DNA of 33,186 nucleotides from JAGMDK01 sp023128695. GTDB taxonomy: Bacteria > Planctomycetota > Phycisphaerae > UBA1845 > Fen-1342. A model generated the notes under the pieces. That model searched no databases and was not told the DNA's origin. It saw only the letters and a list, made by a program, of their open reading frames with translations. The position numbers and the translations under genes are program-made. The stretch is taken from the NCBI GenBank assembly GCA_030628805.1, contig DAOVQG010000012.1, positions 1 through 33,186 on the forward strand, read 5' to 3'. Numbering within the stretch: position 1 is the first letter of the stretch; each line of letters begins with the position of its first letter. This document shows positions 1 to 6,631 of the stretch, in pieces.

Positions 1-338
1 CCCTGCGGGCCGAGGTGCCTCCGATGATCGCCGAGAAGCGCGCGGAGAACGAAGCCCTGCGGGCCGAGGTGCCTCCGATGATCGCCGAGAAGCGCGCGGA
101 GAACGAGGCCCTGCGGGCCGAGGTGCCTCCGATGATCGCCGAGAAGCGCGCGGAGAACGAAGCCCTGCGGGCCGAGGTGCCTCCGATGATCGCCGAGAAG
201 CGCGCGGAGAACGAAGCCCTGAAAGCCGAGGTGCCTCCGATGCTGGCCGAGAAGGCCGCGGAAAACCAGGCGCTGAGAGCCGAGGTGCCTCCGATGATTG
301 CCGAGAAGGCCGCGGAGAACGAGGCCTTGATCAAAGAG
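1..338 (+). repeat. 54-bp tandem coding repeat
   Basis: Six units of 54 bp start at 15, 69, 123, 177, 231 and 285, preceded by a partial unit at 1-14. The first four are almost identical in DNA, while the last two are diverged (for example GCCGCG replacing CGCGCG). This suggests recent expansion at the 5' side. The array probably continues to the left of the window. Confidence 0.95.
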
Positions 339-419
339 GTCGAGGAGGAAGGGCGCGAGCGCGCCGCCGCCTGGCAGGAGACGCTTAACATCGTCCGACG
401 CAACAAAGACAAGAGTTGA
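1..419 (+). CDS. 18-residue tandem-repeat helical protein, 5' truncated
   Basis: The reading frame is open from the left edge, so the true start lies outside the window; a GTG at 15 is only an in-frame codon of the repeat. The visible part is about six copies of an 18-residue unit beginning VPPMIAEK and rich in E, A, K and R, followed by a charged tail ending NKDKS. The units should form amphipathic helices, with the VPP at each junction likely to kink them. Function is unknown. GvpC of other gas vesicle systems is also a repetitive helical protein, but its repeats are about 33 residues, so I do not call this GvpC. It sits at the head of the cluster before other small charged helical proteins. 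Confidence 0.7.
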   Translation, partial: LRAEVPPMIAEKRAENEALRAEVPPMIAEKRAENEALRAEVPPMIAEKRAENEALRAEVPPMIAEKRAENEALKAEVPPMLAEKAAENQALRAEVPPMIAEKAAENEALIKEVEEEGRERAAAWQETLNIVRRNKDKS

Positions 420-517
420 GCGGGCGCCGTGTCAGTGTCACGGGAGAACGATAGGTGGTTCAGGCGGCCCTGGAACGACAAGGCGAAGCGGACCAAAGCT
501 AAGAAGGAGAATTGATC

Positions 518-823
518 GTGCCGGACGAAGAGACAACTGATCCCAAACCGGAGCGTGAGCCGGAGCACAAGTCCGAGTGGCCCAAGCGCGAGCCTATGCA
601 AGCGCGCAAGCCCGAGCCCAAGCCGGAGAGGCCGACGGCCTTGAAAGGCTGGATGAAGGACTGGCCGAGGCGGAACGCGGCAGCGGCCGCCAAGGCCGCG
701 AGCGAGACCGAGAGGCGCAGGCTCAAAGAACTGGAGTGGCAAAAGGCGCTCAAGGCGGACCGGAAGGAGCGGGAGAAGCTGGAGAAAGAGTGGATCAGGG
801 CAGGAGAACATCGAGGCAGATAG
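518..823 (+). CDS. small charged protein, unknown function
   Basis: This encodes about 101 residues. I prefer the GTG at 518 because AAGGAG at 504-509 is well spaced for it; an in-frame TTG at 512 is the alternative. The N-terminal half is rich in P, E and K (repeated KPEP-type segments). The C-terminal half is Ala, Glu, Lys and Arg rich and probably helical, with a tail resembling its neighbours (WQKALKADRKER). No domain is recognised. The position in a run of small charged proteins ahead of the zinc-finger genes suggests a cluster-specific accessory role, which is inference only. Confidence 0.6.
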   Translation: MPDEETTDPKPEREPEHKSEWPKREPMQARKPEPKPERPTALKGWMKDWPRRNAAAAAKAASETERRRLKELEWQKALKADRKEREKLEKEWIRAGEHRGR

Positions 824-846
824 GGCCGGAGGACAAGGCTGAGAAA

Positions 847-1362
847 GCCTCGCACAAACGGAACGATACACAGGCAAGCGAGTAGGACAACGCCGAACAA
901 GGAGAACCAGATCATGCCTCAGGTATTCACAAGTGGAGCCAAAGCCAGGGCCGAGACAATCAAGCGCGAGTACGAGGACAAACAGAAGTACCGGGAACTC
1001 GTGAGAGAGAGGGCCACACGGCAAAAGAACGAGAATGCCTGGCACGCCGGGCTCCAGAACGAGAGGGACATGGCCTTCAAGAAGCAGTGCGCGTGGCTCA
1101 AGAACATGGAGAACACCAGGCTGGAGCGGCAGAAGGCGGACAATGATTCGCGGGGGGCGCTGCGAAAGACGACTAACAACCCATGGGGCTTCTACGACCG
1201 CAAGACCAAGCGCTGGCCGAATACGTAGCCCAGGCTGGGACAGCTTCGCACAAACGGAACGATACACGGATAGCCGAGTGGAACAACGCCGAGAAGGAGA
1301 ATCAGACCATGCCTCAGGGATTCACAAGTGGGGCCAAAGCCAGGGCCGAGACAATCAGGCGC
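847..1362 (+). repeat. direct duplication of leader plus N-terminal coding sequence
   Basis: The stretch beginning CGCACAAACGGAACGATACA near 850 recurs near 1247, about 395 bp later. It runs through the ribosome binding site and the first part of the following genes (914 and 1309). Upstream and coding sequence were therefore duplicated together. Confidence 0.85.
914..1228 (+). CDS. charged helical protein, copy 1 of a tandem pair
   Basis: A 104-residue protein starting MPQVFTSGAKARAET, with AAGGAG upstream (899-904). It is highly charged and probably almost entirely helical. The first 80 or so residues align closely with the gene at 1309, including the shared start MPQ-FTSGAKARAET, AWHA-LQNERD and EKADND-like segments. 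The C-terminal 20 residues (NNPWGFYDRKTKRWPNT) are different, and end where the second copy begins. The DNA before the start is also shared with copy 2, so a whole transcription/translation unit was duplicated. Function is unknown. Confidence 0.65.
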   Translation: MPQVFTSGAKARAETIKREYEDKQKYRELVRERATRQKNENAWHAGLQNERDMAFKKQCAWLKNMENTRLERQKADNDSRGALRKTTNNPWGFYDRKTKRWPNT

Positions 1363-1761
1363 GAGAAGGCCGACAAGGAAATGAACAAGGGGCTGGTGAA
1401 AGACCGGGCCAGGCGGCAGAAGAAAGAGGATGCCTGGCACGCCGACCTTCAGAACGAGAGGGACGCGGCCTTCAAGAAACAGAATGAGTGGCTCAAGAAG
1501 ATGGAGAGAACCAGGGTCGAGCGGGAGAAGGCCGACAATGACTACCGCGCGGTCCTGCGAGGGTCGGCGAAGGACGACGAGATGAAGAGGAATAAGACCG
1601 CCCGCTTCGCCCCGACCGGCAGAACGCCGCCCAAACGGAAACAGCAGGTGGCGGCGCCGAGCCCGGCCGAGACCCATGTGAAGGCGGGCCCTCCGGCCGT
1701 GGCCGCGGCTGAGCCGGCCGAGACAGAGAAGACGCCCGAGACAGAGAGCTACTACCCCTAG
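1309..1761 (+). CDS. charged helical protein, copy 2 of a tandem pair
   Basis: A 150-residue protein starting MPQGFTSGAKARAET at the ATG at 1309, preceded by AAGGAG at 1294-1299. Residues 1-80 repeat the protein encoded at 914. It then continues with a low-complexity tail rich in Pro, Ala, Lys and Glu (RTPPKRKQQVAAPSPAE and onward) ending in YYP. The N-terminal part should form a long charged helix and the tail is probably disordered. The frame is open further upstream, but the duplicated leader fixes the start. Function is unknown; the tail may be an interaction or spacer segment. Confidence 0.7.
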   Translation: MPQGFTSGAKARAETIRREKADKEMNKGLVKDRARRQKKEDAWHADLQNERDAAFKKQNEWLKKMERTRVEREKADNDYRAVLRGSAKDDEMKRNKTARFAPTGRTPPKRKQQVAAPSPAETHVKAGPPAVAAAEPAETEKTPETESYYP

Positions 1762-1918
1762 AGGGAAATCAAAGACTCGAAGAGGTCCGGGCGAAGAAGG
1801 GTTAAATCCGGAACCGGGCCGACCTGCCGACGCAAGGCGCGCGGCAGGCGGCGCCGGTGTCCACGGAACCGGTGGACTGATGGTCGGTCCACAGCAAGAA
1901 CAGGGACTTTCCAAACAA

Positions 1919-1936
1919 GCCCCGGCAGCTTGGGGC
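1919..1936 (+). promoter_or_regulatory. leader hairpin before zinc-finger gene 1
   Basis: GCCCC (1919-1923) pairs with GGGGC (1932-1936) across an 8-nt loop, ending 19 nt before the ATG at 1956. The same hairpin and surrounding leader recur before the gene at 2342. It could affect translation or simply be carried along by duplication. Confidence 0.45.
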
Positions 1937-1955
1937 TCGATGAGGTCGCCAGAAG

Positions 1956-2249
1956 ATGGCTGTGACGCTTAGCAAAGCGACGTGCGCCTTTTGCAACGGG
2001 ACGGGCGTGGATCAGACCGGCGCTATGGCGAGGGGTTCCAAGTGCCCGGTCTGCGCCGGGCGCCGGATAGTCTACGTCCAGGAGCCCTACGTCCCCTGCG
2101 CCGATTGCGATGGCCGGGGCAAGAGGCCCGGCTCGCGGCTGACGTGCATGAAGTGCCGCGGCAAAGGGGTTGTCCACCACCAGGCCGAGCCGACAGCCGA
2201 ATACGGCCAGTGGTGGGACAGCAGCGGCGAAGGACGCTGGAGAAGTTGA
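1956..2249 (+). CDS. J-less DnaJ-type zinc-finger protein (copy 1)
   Basis: A 97-residue protein with four Cys pairs: CAFC (residues 10-13), CPVC (30-33), CADC (48-51) and CMKC (64-67). Most are followed by G-x-G, which is the CxxCxGxG pattern of the cysteine-rich domain of DnaJ/Hsp40. In DnaJ this domain binds two zinc ions and helps in substrate handling; here it stands alone, with no J domain and no C-terminal substrate-binding domain. The tail contains PTAEYGQW, matching the position of a further CxxC pair in the larger paralogue at 2751. It begins MAVTLSKA, almost the same as the next gene. I infer a partner of the J-domain protein at 8280 and the DnaK at 15542. Confidence 0.85.
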   Translation: MAVTLSKATCAFCNGTGVDQTGAMARGSKCPVCAGRRIVYVQEPYVPCADCDGRGKRPGSRLTCMKCRGKGVVHHQAEPTAEYGQWWDSSGEGRWRS

Positions 2250-2304
2250 TCCGGAACCGGCGGACCGATGGCCGGTCGAACGAGAACGGGCAGTGGCAAA
2301 ACAA

Positions 2305-2322
2305 GCCCCGGCAGCTTGGGGC
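2305..2322 (+). promoter_or_regulatory. leader hairpin before zinc-finger gene 2
   Basis: GCCCC (2305-2309) and GGGGC (2318-2322) form the same stem-loop as at 1919-1936, within a leader shared with the preceding copy. A third, diverged leader near 2700-2717 has lost the 3' arm of the stem. Confidence 0.45.
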
Positions 2323-2341
2323 TTGAGGAGGTCGCCAGAGA

Positions 2342-2644
2342 ATGGCTGTGACGCTTACCAAAGCTGAGTGCGCATTCTGCCGGGGAACCGGCGTTGTGGC
2401 GAAGATTTCCAAGTGCCCGGTCTGCAACGGGCGCAAGGTAGTGTATGTGCAGGAGCCCTTCGTCCCCTGCCCCGAATGCGAGGGCAGGGGCAAGAAGCCC
2501 GGCACGCAGATGAGTTGCCTGAAGTGCCGCGGGAAAGGGGTTGTCCACCAGGCCGAGCCGACAACCGAATACGCCGAGTGGGCCGGCCCGACAACCAAAT
2601 ACTCCCAGTGGAACGCCGGCGGCGAAGGAGCCTGGAAGAGCTGA
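2342..2644 (+). CDS. J-less DnaJ-type zinc-finger protein (copy 2)
   Basis: A 100-residue paralogue of the protein at 1956, with Cys pairs at residues 10/13, 25/28, 43/46 and 59/62 in CxxCxGxG-type context. The first spacer is five residues shorter than in copy 1. The tail carries two similar segments, PTTEYAEWAG and PTTKYSQWNAG. These align with the PTTECPQCDG segment of the protein at 2751, with Tyr and Trp in place of the two cysteines. A ribosome binding site, GAGGAG, lies about 11 nt before the ATG. The role proposed is a zinc-dependent co-chaperone module acting in trans; this is inferred from family and context. Confidence 0.85.
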   Translation: MAVTLTKAECAFCRGTGVVAKISKCPVCNGRKVVYVQEPFVPCPECEGRGKKPGTQMSCLKCRGKGVVHQAEPTTEYAEWAGPTTKYSQWNAGGEGAWKS

Positions 2645-2750
2645 TCCGGAACCGGCGGACCGATGGCCGGTCGAACGAGAACGGGCAGTGCCGAAACAAG
2701 CCCCGGCAGCATGTGGCGCGAGGAGATTACGCGTGGTAGTTCGGAAGAAA

Positions 2751-3989
2751 ATGGCTGTGGTGACTACGAAAGTCAAGTGCGCGTTTTGCAAGGGGACGGG
2801 CAAGGATCCGTTCGGCGTCATGTCGAAGAGATCCAAGTGCCCGGTCTGCAACGGGCACCGGGAAGTCCATGTACAGGCGCCCACCGTCCCCTGCGCCTTT
2901 TGCGGCGCCACGGGCAAGCAGCCGCACTCACGCCTGACCTGCCAGGCGTGCCGCGGGAAAGGCGTTGTGCACCTGGCCGAGCCGACAACCGAATGCCCCC
3001 AGTGCGACGGCACCGGCAAGGAGCCGGGAGAGATGAATCTGCCCTGCTGGGTGTGCAAGGGCGCCGGGTGGCTCGGCAAGAATACATCCGTGCCAAAAGA
3101 GGTGACGGCGGCGGCGGCCGAACGAAAGGCGGCGGCAAAAGAAAGAGCTGCGAAACGAGCGGCGGCCGGCACGACGCCGGCCGGGGTCGGCACGCAAATC
3201 GACTGCGCCTTTTGCAGCGGGACCGGCGTGGACCCGTTCGGGGTTATGTCGCAGGAATCCAACTGCCCCGTCTGCAACGGACGCGGGAAGGTCCATGTGC
3301 AGGAGCCCACCGTTTCCTGCGCCTATTGCCACGCCACGGGCAACCAGCCCGGCACGCGGCTGACGTGCACGACCTGCCACGGGAAAGGGGTCCTCCATCT
3401 GGCCGGGCCGACAACCCAATGCCCCAACTGCGACGGCAGCGGCCGGGAGCCGAAGACGAACATGCCCTGCGGGCTGTGCAAAGGTGCCGGCCTGATCTCC
3501 AGGCACAAAACCGTGCCAACAAAAGTACTTGAGAAGAAGGCAAAGCGAAAAGCTGTCAAACGGAAAGCGGCTCGCCGCACGACGCCGCCCGAGGAGATGA
3601 TGGTCGTCAAGTGTGCCTTCTGCGACGGGGTGGGCGTAGACCCGTTCGGGGTTATGTCGGTGCTGTCCAAGTGCCCCGTGTGCAACGGACGCACGAAGGT
3701 GAGCGTGCGGAAGCCCGCCTACCCCTGCGCCTACTGTCACGGCACCGGCAGGCAGCGTGGCACCAAACTGAGCTGCGGGGTGTGCAAGGGCACCGGGCAC
3801 GTCACCGTGCCCGGACCGGTGGCCGAGTGCCCGGAGTGTGATGGGCGCGGCAAGAGGCACGGGGCCCGCTTGCCCTGCGTCCTCTGTCGGGGCACCGGCC
3901 TGGTCACTGAGAAGTCAACCGAGAAGGCAACTGTGCCCGCCCAGGATAACAGCACCGACTCGCAGGGCGGCGCAGCAGAGGAGACGTAG
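2751..3989 (+). CDS. triple-module DnaJ-type zinc-finger protein
   Basis: About 412 residues from the ATG at 2751 (MAVVTTKVKCAFC), the start that matches the two preceding paralogues. The protein has three similar modules, each with six CxxC pairs (typical order CAFC, CPVC, CAYC, C--C, CP-C, C-LC), giving 18 CxxC pairs in total. Most are followed by G-x-G as in the DnaJ cysteine-rich domain. Modules are joined by Ala/Lys/Arg-rich linkers (near 3095-3180 and 3520-3600). There is no J domain and no recognisable substrate-binding barrel. If all pairs bind metal, it could hold about nine zinc ions. It probably evolved by internal triplication and may act as a scaffold or holdase in gas vesicle protein assembly. 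Confidence 0.88.
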   Translation: MAVVTTKVKCAFCKGTGKDPFGVMSKRSKCPVCNGHREVHVQAPTVPCAFCGATGKQPHSRLTCQACRGKGVVHLAEPTTECPQCDGTGKEPGEMNLPCWVCKGAGWLGKNTSVPKEVTAAAAERKAAAKERAAKRAAAGTTPAGVGTQIDCAFCSGTGVDPFGVMSQESNCPVCNGRGKVHVQEPTVSCAYCHATGNQPGTRLTCTTCHGKGVLHLAGPTTQCPNCDGSGREPKTNMPCGLCKGAGLISRHKTVPTKVLEKKAKRKAVKRKAARRTTPPEEMMVVKCAFCDGVGVDPFGVMSVLSKCPVCNGRTKVSVRKPAYPCAYCHGTGRQRGTKLSCGVCKGTGHVTVPGPVAECPECDGRGKRHGARLPCVLCRGTGLVTEKSTEKATVPAQDNSTDSQGGAAEET

Positions 3990-4051
3990 TGAGACATTGA
4001 GGCGTCGAAGGACAGTGCCTTCGGCCCCTCCGGCCGACCCGTGCATTAGCC

Positions 4052-4070
4052 CCCGCCGCTTACCGGCGGG
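4052..4070 (+). terminator. GC hairpin after the zinc-finger genes
   Basis: CCCGCCG (4052-4058) pairs with CGGCGGG (4064-4070) around a 5-nt loop, 60 nt after the stop of the gene at 2751. No T-run follows, so it is a possible rather than a typical intrinsic terminator. Confidence 0.4.
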
Positions 4071-4387
4071 CGCGAAGAAAAGGAATCGCACGTGTCATGC
4101 GTTCAAGTCAAGACAACCGGCTGCGCGATCGACGACCTGGTCGGACCATCGACAAGTCCGCGGGACGCATCTGTCCCAGCGATTCACTTCGGCGCGCCTG
4201 GACGCGCCGGAGCGGGTCGCCGACATGCAATGGGGCCGCCCGCGGCCCGGGGGGATCTGCGAGGCTTTGTATATACGGACTGTTCGGCGCATTTTCCTTG
4301 CGCTCGGGCCGCAGCGAGTGGAACTCCCCTTCGCCGAACGGTAAGGGCGCTAAACACATTCTTGGCTGCGTTTGGCGTCACGCACTC

Positions 4388-4451
4388 CGGGGACAACCAG
4401 AGTCCTCGTCCCTCCTCTGTCCTCCAGGGAGGCGAGGGCCTGGTGTCCCCG
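4388..4451. repeat. long imperfect stem-loop element
   Basis: CGGGGACA (4388-4395) pairs with TGTCCCCG (4444-4451). Pairing continues inward through ACCAG/CTGG and CCTCGTCCCTCC/GGGAGGCGAGG with a few bulges, so nearly the whole 64 bp folds back. It could be a dispersed repeat, or a transcription attenuator before the gene at 4520. Confidence 0.55.
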
Positions 4452-4519
4452 TTGTCAAATCAAAAAGGCTTTGCTCCACCGAATACCGTGGGACTACCTG
4501 AGAATTGGAGTCAATAACG

Positions 4520-4786
4520 ATGGCAGAAGAACCACAGAAGAAAAAACAGAGGAAGATCGGCACACTGGAGAACCTCAAGACCGCCATGGGGTGTCGCCTT
4601 CACTCCAAGCCCTACGTCGAGGGACAGGAGTACATCGAGCTGTACGCGCTGAAGCGCGACCGCGCCCGCTGGCTGAAAGGGAGGGATCAAGCCGAGGGAA
4701 GGCTCAAGATGATAGACGAGGCCATCGGCAAGATCAAGCTGCCGGAAGAGCAGAAGTGGTACGCCGGGGACGGGGGCCCGCGATGA
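4520..4786 (+). CDS. small helical protein, pair member 1
   Basis: An 88-residue charged protein starting at the ATG at 4520, with GGAG at 4507-4510. It is Lys/Arg/Glu rich and predicted helical, with a central YALKRDRARWLKGRDQ segment and a C-terminal MIDEAIGKIKLPEEQ motif. It shares spacing and motifs with the gene at 4869 (K-R-x-I near the start, then LKR-x-R, then I-x-x-I-x-LPE), so the two are diverged duplicates. No known family is recognised. It precedes zinc-ribbon genes and gvpN in the same direction with short gaps, which suggests co-transcription. Confidence 0.7.
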   Translation: MAEEPQKKKQRKIGTLENLKTAMGCRLHSKPYVEGQEYIELYALKRDRARWLKGRDQAEGRLKMIDEAIGKIKLPEEQKWYAGDGGPR

Positions 4787-4868
4787 CCCGTTTCGCCGGA
4801 CGTGCCGGCGGGCAGCCGCGCGCCGGTACGACAGGATTCACCCGCCACGCAGACAGGAGTCAATGACC

Positions 4869-5150
4869 ATGGAACAAGAACACCCAAGGGCCAAGCGACA
4901 GATACGGGCGGTGGAGTGCATGGCAACCTCCCTGGGGCTCGCCCAGGGGGAGTTTGACTGCGATGAGTACACGCTGAGCCTCAAGCGGCGCCGCTGCGCG
5001 AAAGAGCTGGGGAGAGCCAACCGCAGGCTGGCCTGGCTCGACGAGCAAATAAGACAGATAGAGCTGCCGGAAAACGACCGGTCGATCTGGGGACGCTCCC
5101 GGCCGCAGGGCCGCAGCCACGTTGTCGCCACCGTGCCTAGGCGGCTATAG
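4869..5150 (+). CDS. small helical protein, pair member 2
   Basis: A 93-residue protein. AGGAG at 4855-4859 favours the ATG at 4869 over the one at 4863. It resembles the protein at 4520: KRQIRAVECMATSLG near the start, LKRRRCAKELGRANRRL in the middle and WLDEQIRQIELPEND near the end. A C-terminal extension (RSIWGRSRPQGRSH onward) is basic. Probably a helical hairpin. Function is unknown. Confidence 0.7.
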   Translation: MEQEHPRAKRQIRAVECMATSLGLAQGEFDCDEYTLSLKRRRCAKELGRANRRLAWLDEQIRQIELPENDRSIWGRSRPQGRSHVVATVPRRL

Positions 5151-5176
5151 GCTCGCTCCTGAACAGGAGAATCAAC

Positions 5177-5362
5177 ATGCCCTTTGATCTGCGAGGTAAG
5201 CTTGAGGAAGACAAAGCGGAAAAAAAAAAGGAATACGATCAGGACCGCACCTACACGCGGTGGTACAGAAAAGGAAGGAACTTCATTTGTCCCCGGTGCG
5301 GGGTTCACACGAGCTCGGACAAGATGTTCTGCACCGATTGTGGTGCCAAGCTGCCATCGTAA
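5177..5362 (+). CDS. small zinc-ribbon protein
   Basis: A 61-residue protein with AGGAG at 5165-5169 before the ATG at 5177. A Lys/Asp/Glu-rich N-terminal half is followed by a C4 zinc ribbon, CPRCGVHTSSDKMFCTDCG, at the C-terminus. The next gene (5469) has the same ribbon with only small changes plus an extra one. Such ribbons usually mediate protein or nucleic acid contacts; no specific function can be assigned. Confidence 0.75.
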   Translation: MPFDLRGKLEEDKAEKKKEYDQDRTYTRWYRKGRNFICPRCGVHTSSDKMFCTDCGAKLPS

Positions 5363-5468
5363 GACCGGGCGCATTGCAGGGCGAGCGCCAAGGGCCGGAA
5401 AGATTCAAGCCGGCTGATACCAAGGGCCGTGCAGGGCAACAACCTTGCACCCAAACAGGAGAATGAAC

Positions 5469-5828
5469 ATGGCCTGGGAGCATAAAGAGAAATTCACGGC
5501 GGAAAAGATCCCCGAGGAGATGAGAGCATTCAACAAACACACTCCCGGCATGGAGTGGCCCAGAAGAGGAAGGGACACCTTTACGTGTCCCAAGTGCGGC
5601 GTCCACACCTTCTCGGGCAAGGAATTCTGCACCGATTGTGGCCAAAAACTGTCGTATGAATGCCCGCAATGCGGACTGGGATTCCGGTACGAGTACCAAC
5701 AGGCCTTCTGTCCCGACTGCGGCGCCGACCTGCGGCAGGACATGTGGTTCGGAGTCCAACAAAAACCGAAGCGGCCCGTCACCATGAAGCCCGGGACGGT
5801 CAGGACAGTCGAAGAGGAGGTCTACTAA
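5469..5828 (+). CDS. double zinc-ribbon protein
   Basis: A 119-residue protein. AGGAG at 5457-5461 fits the ATG at 5469 better than the ATG at 5463. It contains two C4 zinc ribbons: CPKCGVHTFSGKEFCTDCG, a close relative of the ribbon in the gene at 5177, and then CPQCGLGFRYEYQQAFCPDCG. The tail is basic and ends VRTVEEEVY. Its TAA stop shares one base with the ATG of the next gene (TAATG at 5826-5830), indicating translational coupling to the zinc-finger protein that follows. Confidence 0.78.
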   Translation: MAWEHKEKFTAEKIPEEMRAFNKHTPGMEWPRRGRDTFTCPKCGVHTFSGKEFCTDCGQKLSYECPQCGLGFRYEYQQAFCPDCGADLRQDMWFGVQQKPKRPVTMKPGTVRTVEEEVY

Positions 5829-6580
5829 TGGCTTGGGATGTGACTAAAGTACTGAAACCTGTGGACGCGCCCCCGCTCGAGACCCTCGCGGGCGGCGAGC
5901 CGGCGGCGACGGCCACCATCCCCGCGCCGCCGGCGACGGGAGTAGAGGACCAGAACACGACCGGGAAGCCCACTCTCGTTTTTCACCCGGCAGGTGTAAC
6001 CAGCAAGTCAGCAGCACACGTGGGTGGGAAACATAGGCTCCCGAACTTGCTGTACGGCGGGGAATTCGATTGCGCCTTCTGTAAGGCGACAGGCCTGGTG
6101 CACGGCAATGTATGCGCCGTCTGCCGCGGTAAGGGGACCGTGAAGGTGAAACCTCCCCTGGTGAAGTGTGCGTACTGCCATGGCCGGGCTCATGTTCCCA
6201 CGGGCAGCGATATAACCTGCCCGGTCTGCCGCGGCGTTGGGCTCAACAGGGTGAAACCGCCGATCGAGAGGTGCCCGGATTGCAGGGGGCGCGGGAGGCA
6301 GCCCGGTCAGGCACTGTACTGTGGCCTCTGCCGCGGCTCAGGCGTTATCACCAAGGTCCCAGAGAAGCCGCAGGAGGGCCCGAACGTCGTGAAACAGAGG
6401 GACCCCAACAAGAAGCTCCTGCCCGGCGGCAAGGAGCCGGGGACCGGCAAGCCTTTCCAGCCGCCCTGGCACGGCCCATCAGTGGCCCCCGAGGAGGAGC
6501 ACGAAATGGTCGAGAAAAAGAGGAAACAGGCGCTCGAATGGAAACCGGTGCCCCGGGCCATACGAAGGCCTCACAAGTAA
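5828..6580 (+). CDS. DnaJ-type zinc-finger protein with Pro-rich flanks
   Basis: A 250-residue protein whose ATG overlaps the previous stop. Residues 1-75 are low complexity and Pro/Ala rich. The middle holds six Cys pairs (CAFC, CAVC, CAYC, CPVC, CPDC, CGLC), most followed by G-x-G, as in one module of the protein at 2751 and in the DnaJ cysteine-rich domain. The C-terminal part is Pro/Lys rich and probably disordered, ending RAIRRPHK. There is no J domain. It is the fourth J-less DnaJ-type zinc-finger protein of the cluster and lies just upstream of gvpN. Confidence 0.83.
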   Translation: MAWDVTKVLKPVDAPPLETLAGGEPAATATIPAPPATGVEDQNTTGKPTLVFHPAGVTSKSAAHVGGKHRLPNLLYGGEFDCAFCKATGLVHGNVCAVCRGKGTVKVKPPLVKCAYCHGRAHVPTGSDITCPVCRGVGLNRVKPPIERCPDCRGRGRQPGQALYCGLCRGSGVITKVPEKPQEGPNVVKQRDPNKKLLPGGKEPGTGKPFQPPWHGPSVAPEEEHEMVEKKRKQALEWKPVPRAIRRPHK

Positions 6581-6631
6581 AAACTTGACGGGGCTCACAT
6601 AGAGATCTTCAGAGACCAACGGAGAAAGACC

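Larger units (their letters stand above)
3990..4519. other. 530-bp intergenic region without a supported gene
   Basis: Short frames exist here, but none has a convincing protein-like composition or start. The region holds the GC hairpin at 4052-4070, an 8-bp inverted repeat (4282-4289 with 4332-4339) and a long stem-loop at 4388-4451. It separates the zinc-finger genes from the next run of small genes and probably contains a transcription boundary. Confidence 0.6.

Noticed and set aside
1..338. Tandem repeats read as a CRISPR array
   Set aside because: Units are contiguous 54-bp coding repeats without spacers and encode a regular helical protein.
1..419. GvpC
   Set aside because: It is helical and repetitive, but the repeat is 18 residues rather than about 33, and no GvpC motif is recognised.
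2087..3310. Long open frame on the - strand (407 codons)
   Set aside because: It lies antisense to the zinc-finger genes. Its composition reflects the reverse of the repeated Cys/Gly codons, and the + strand frames have clear domains and ribosome binding sites.
4097..4501. Candidate protein-coding frames in the 3990-4519 gap
   Set aside because: Frames overlap on both strands, lack good starts and cover palindromic elements; composition is not protein-like.
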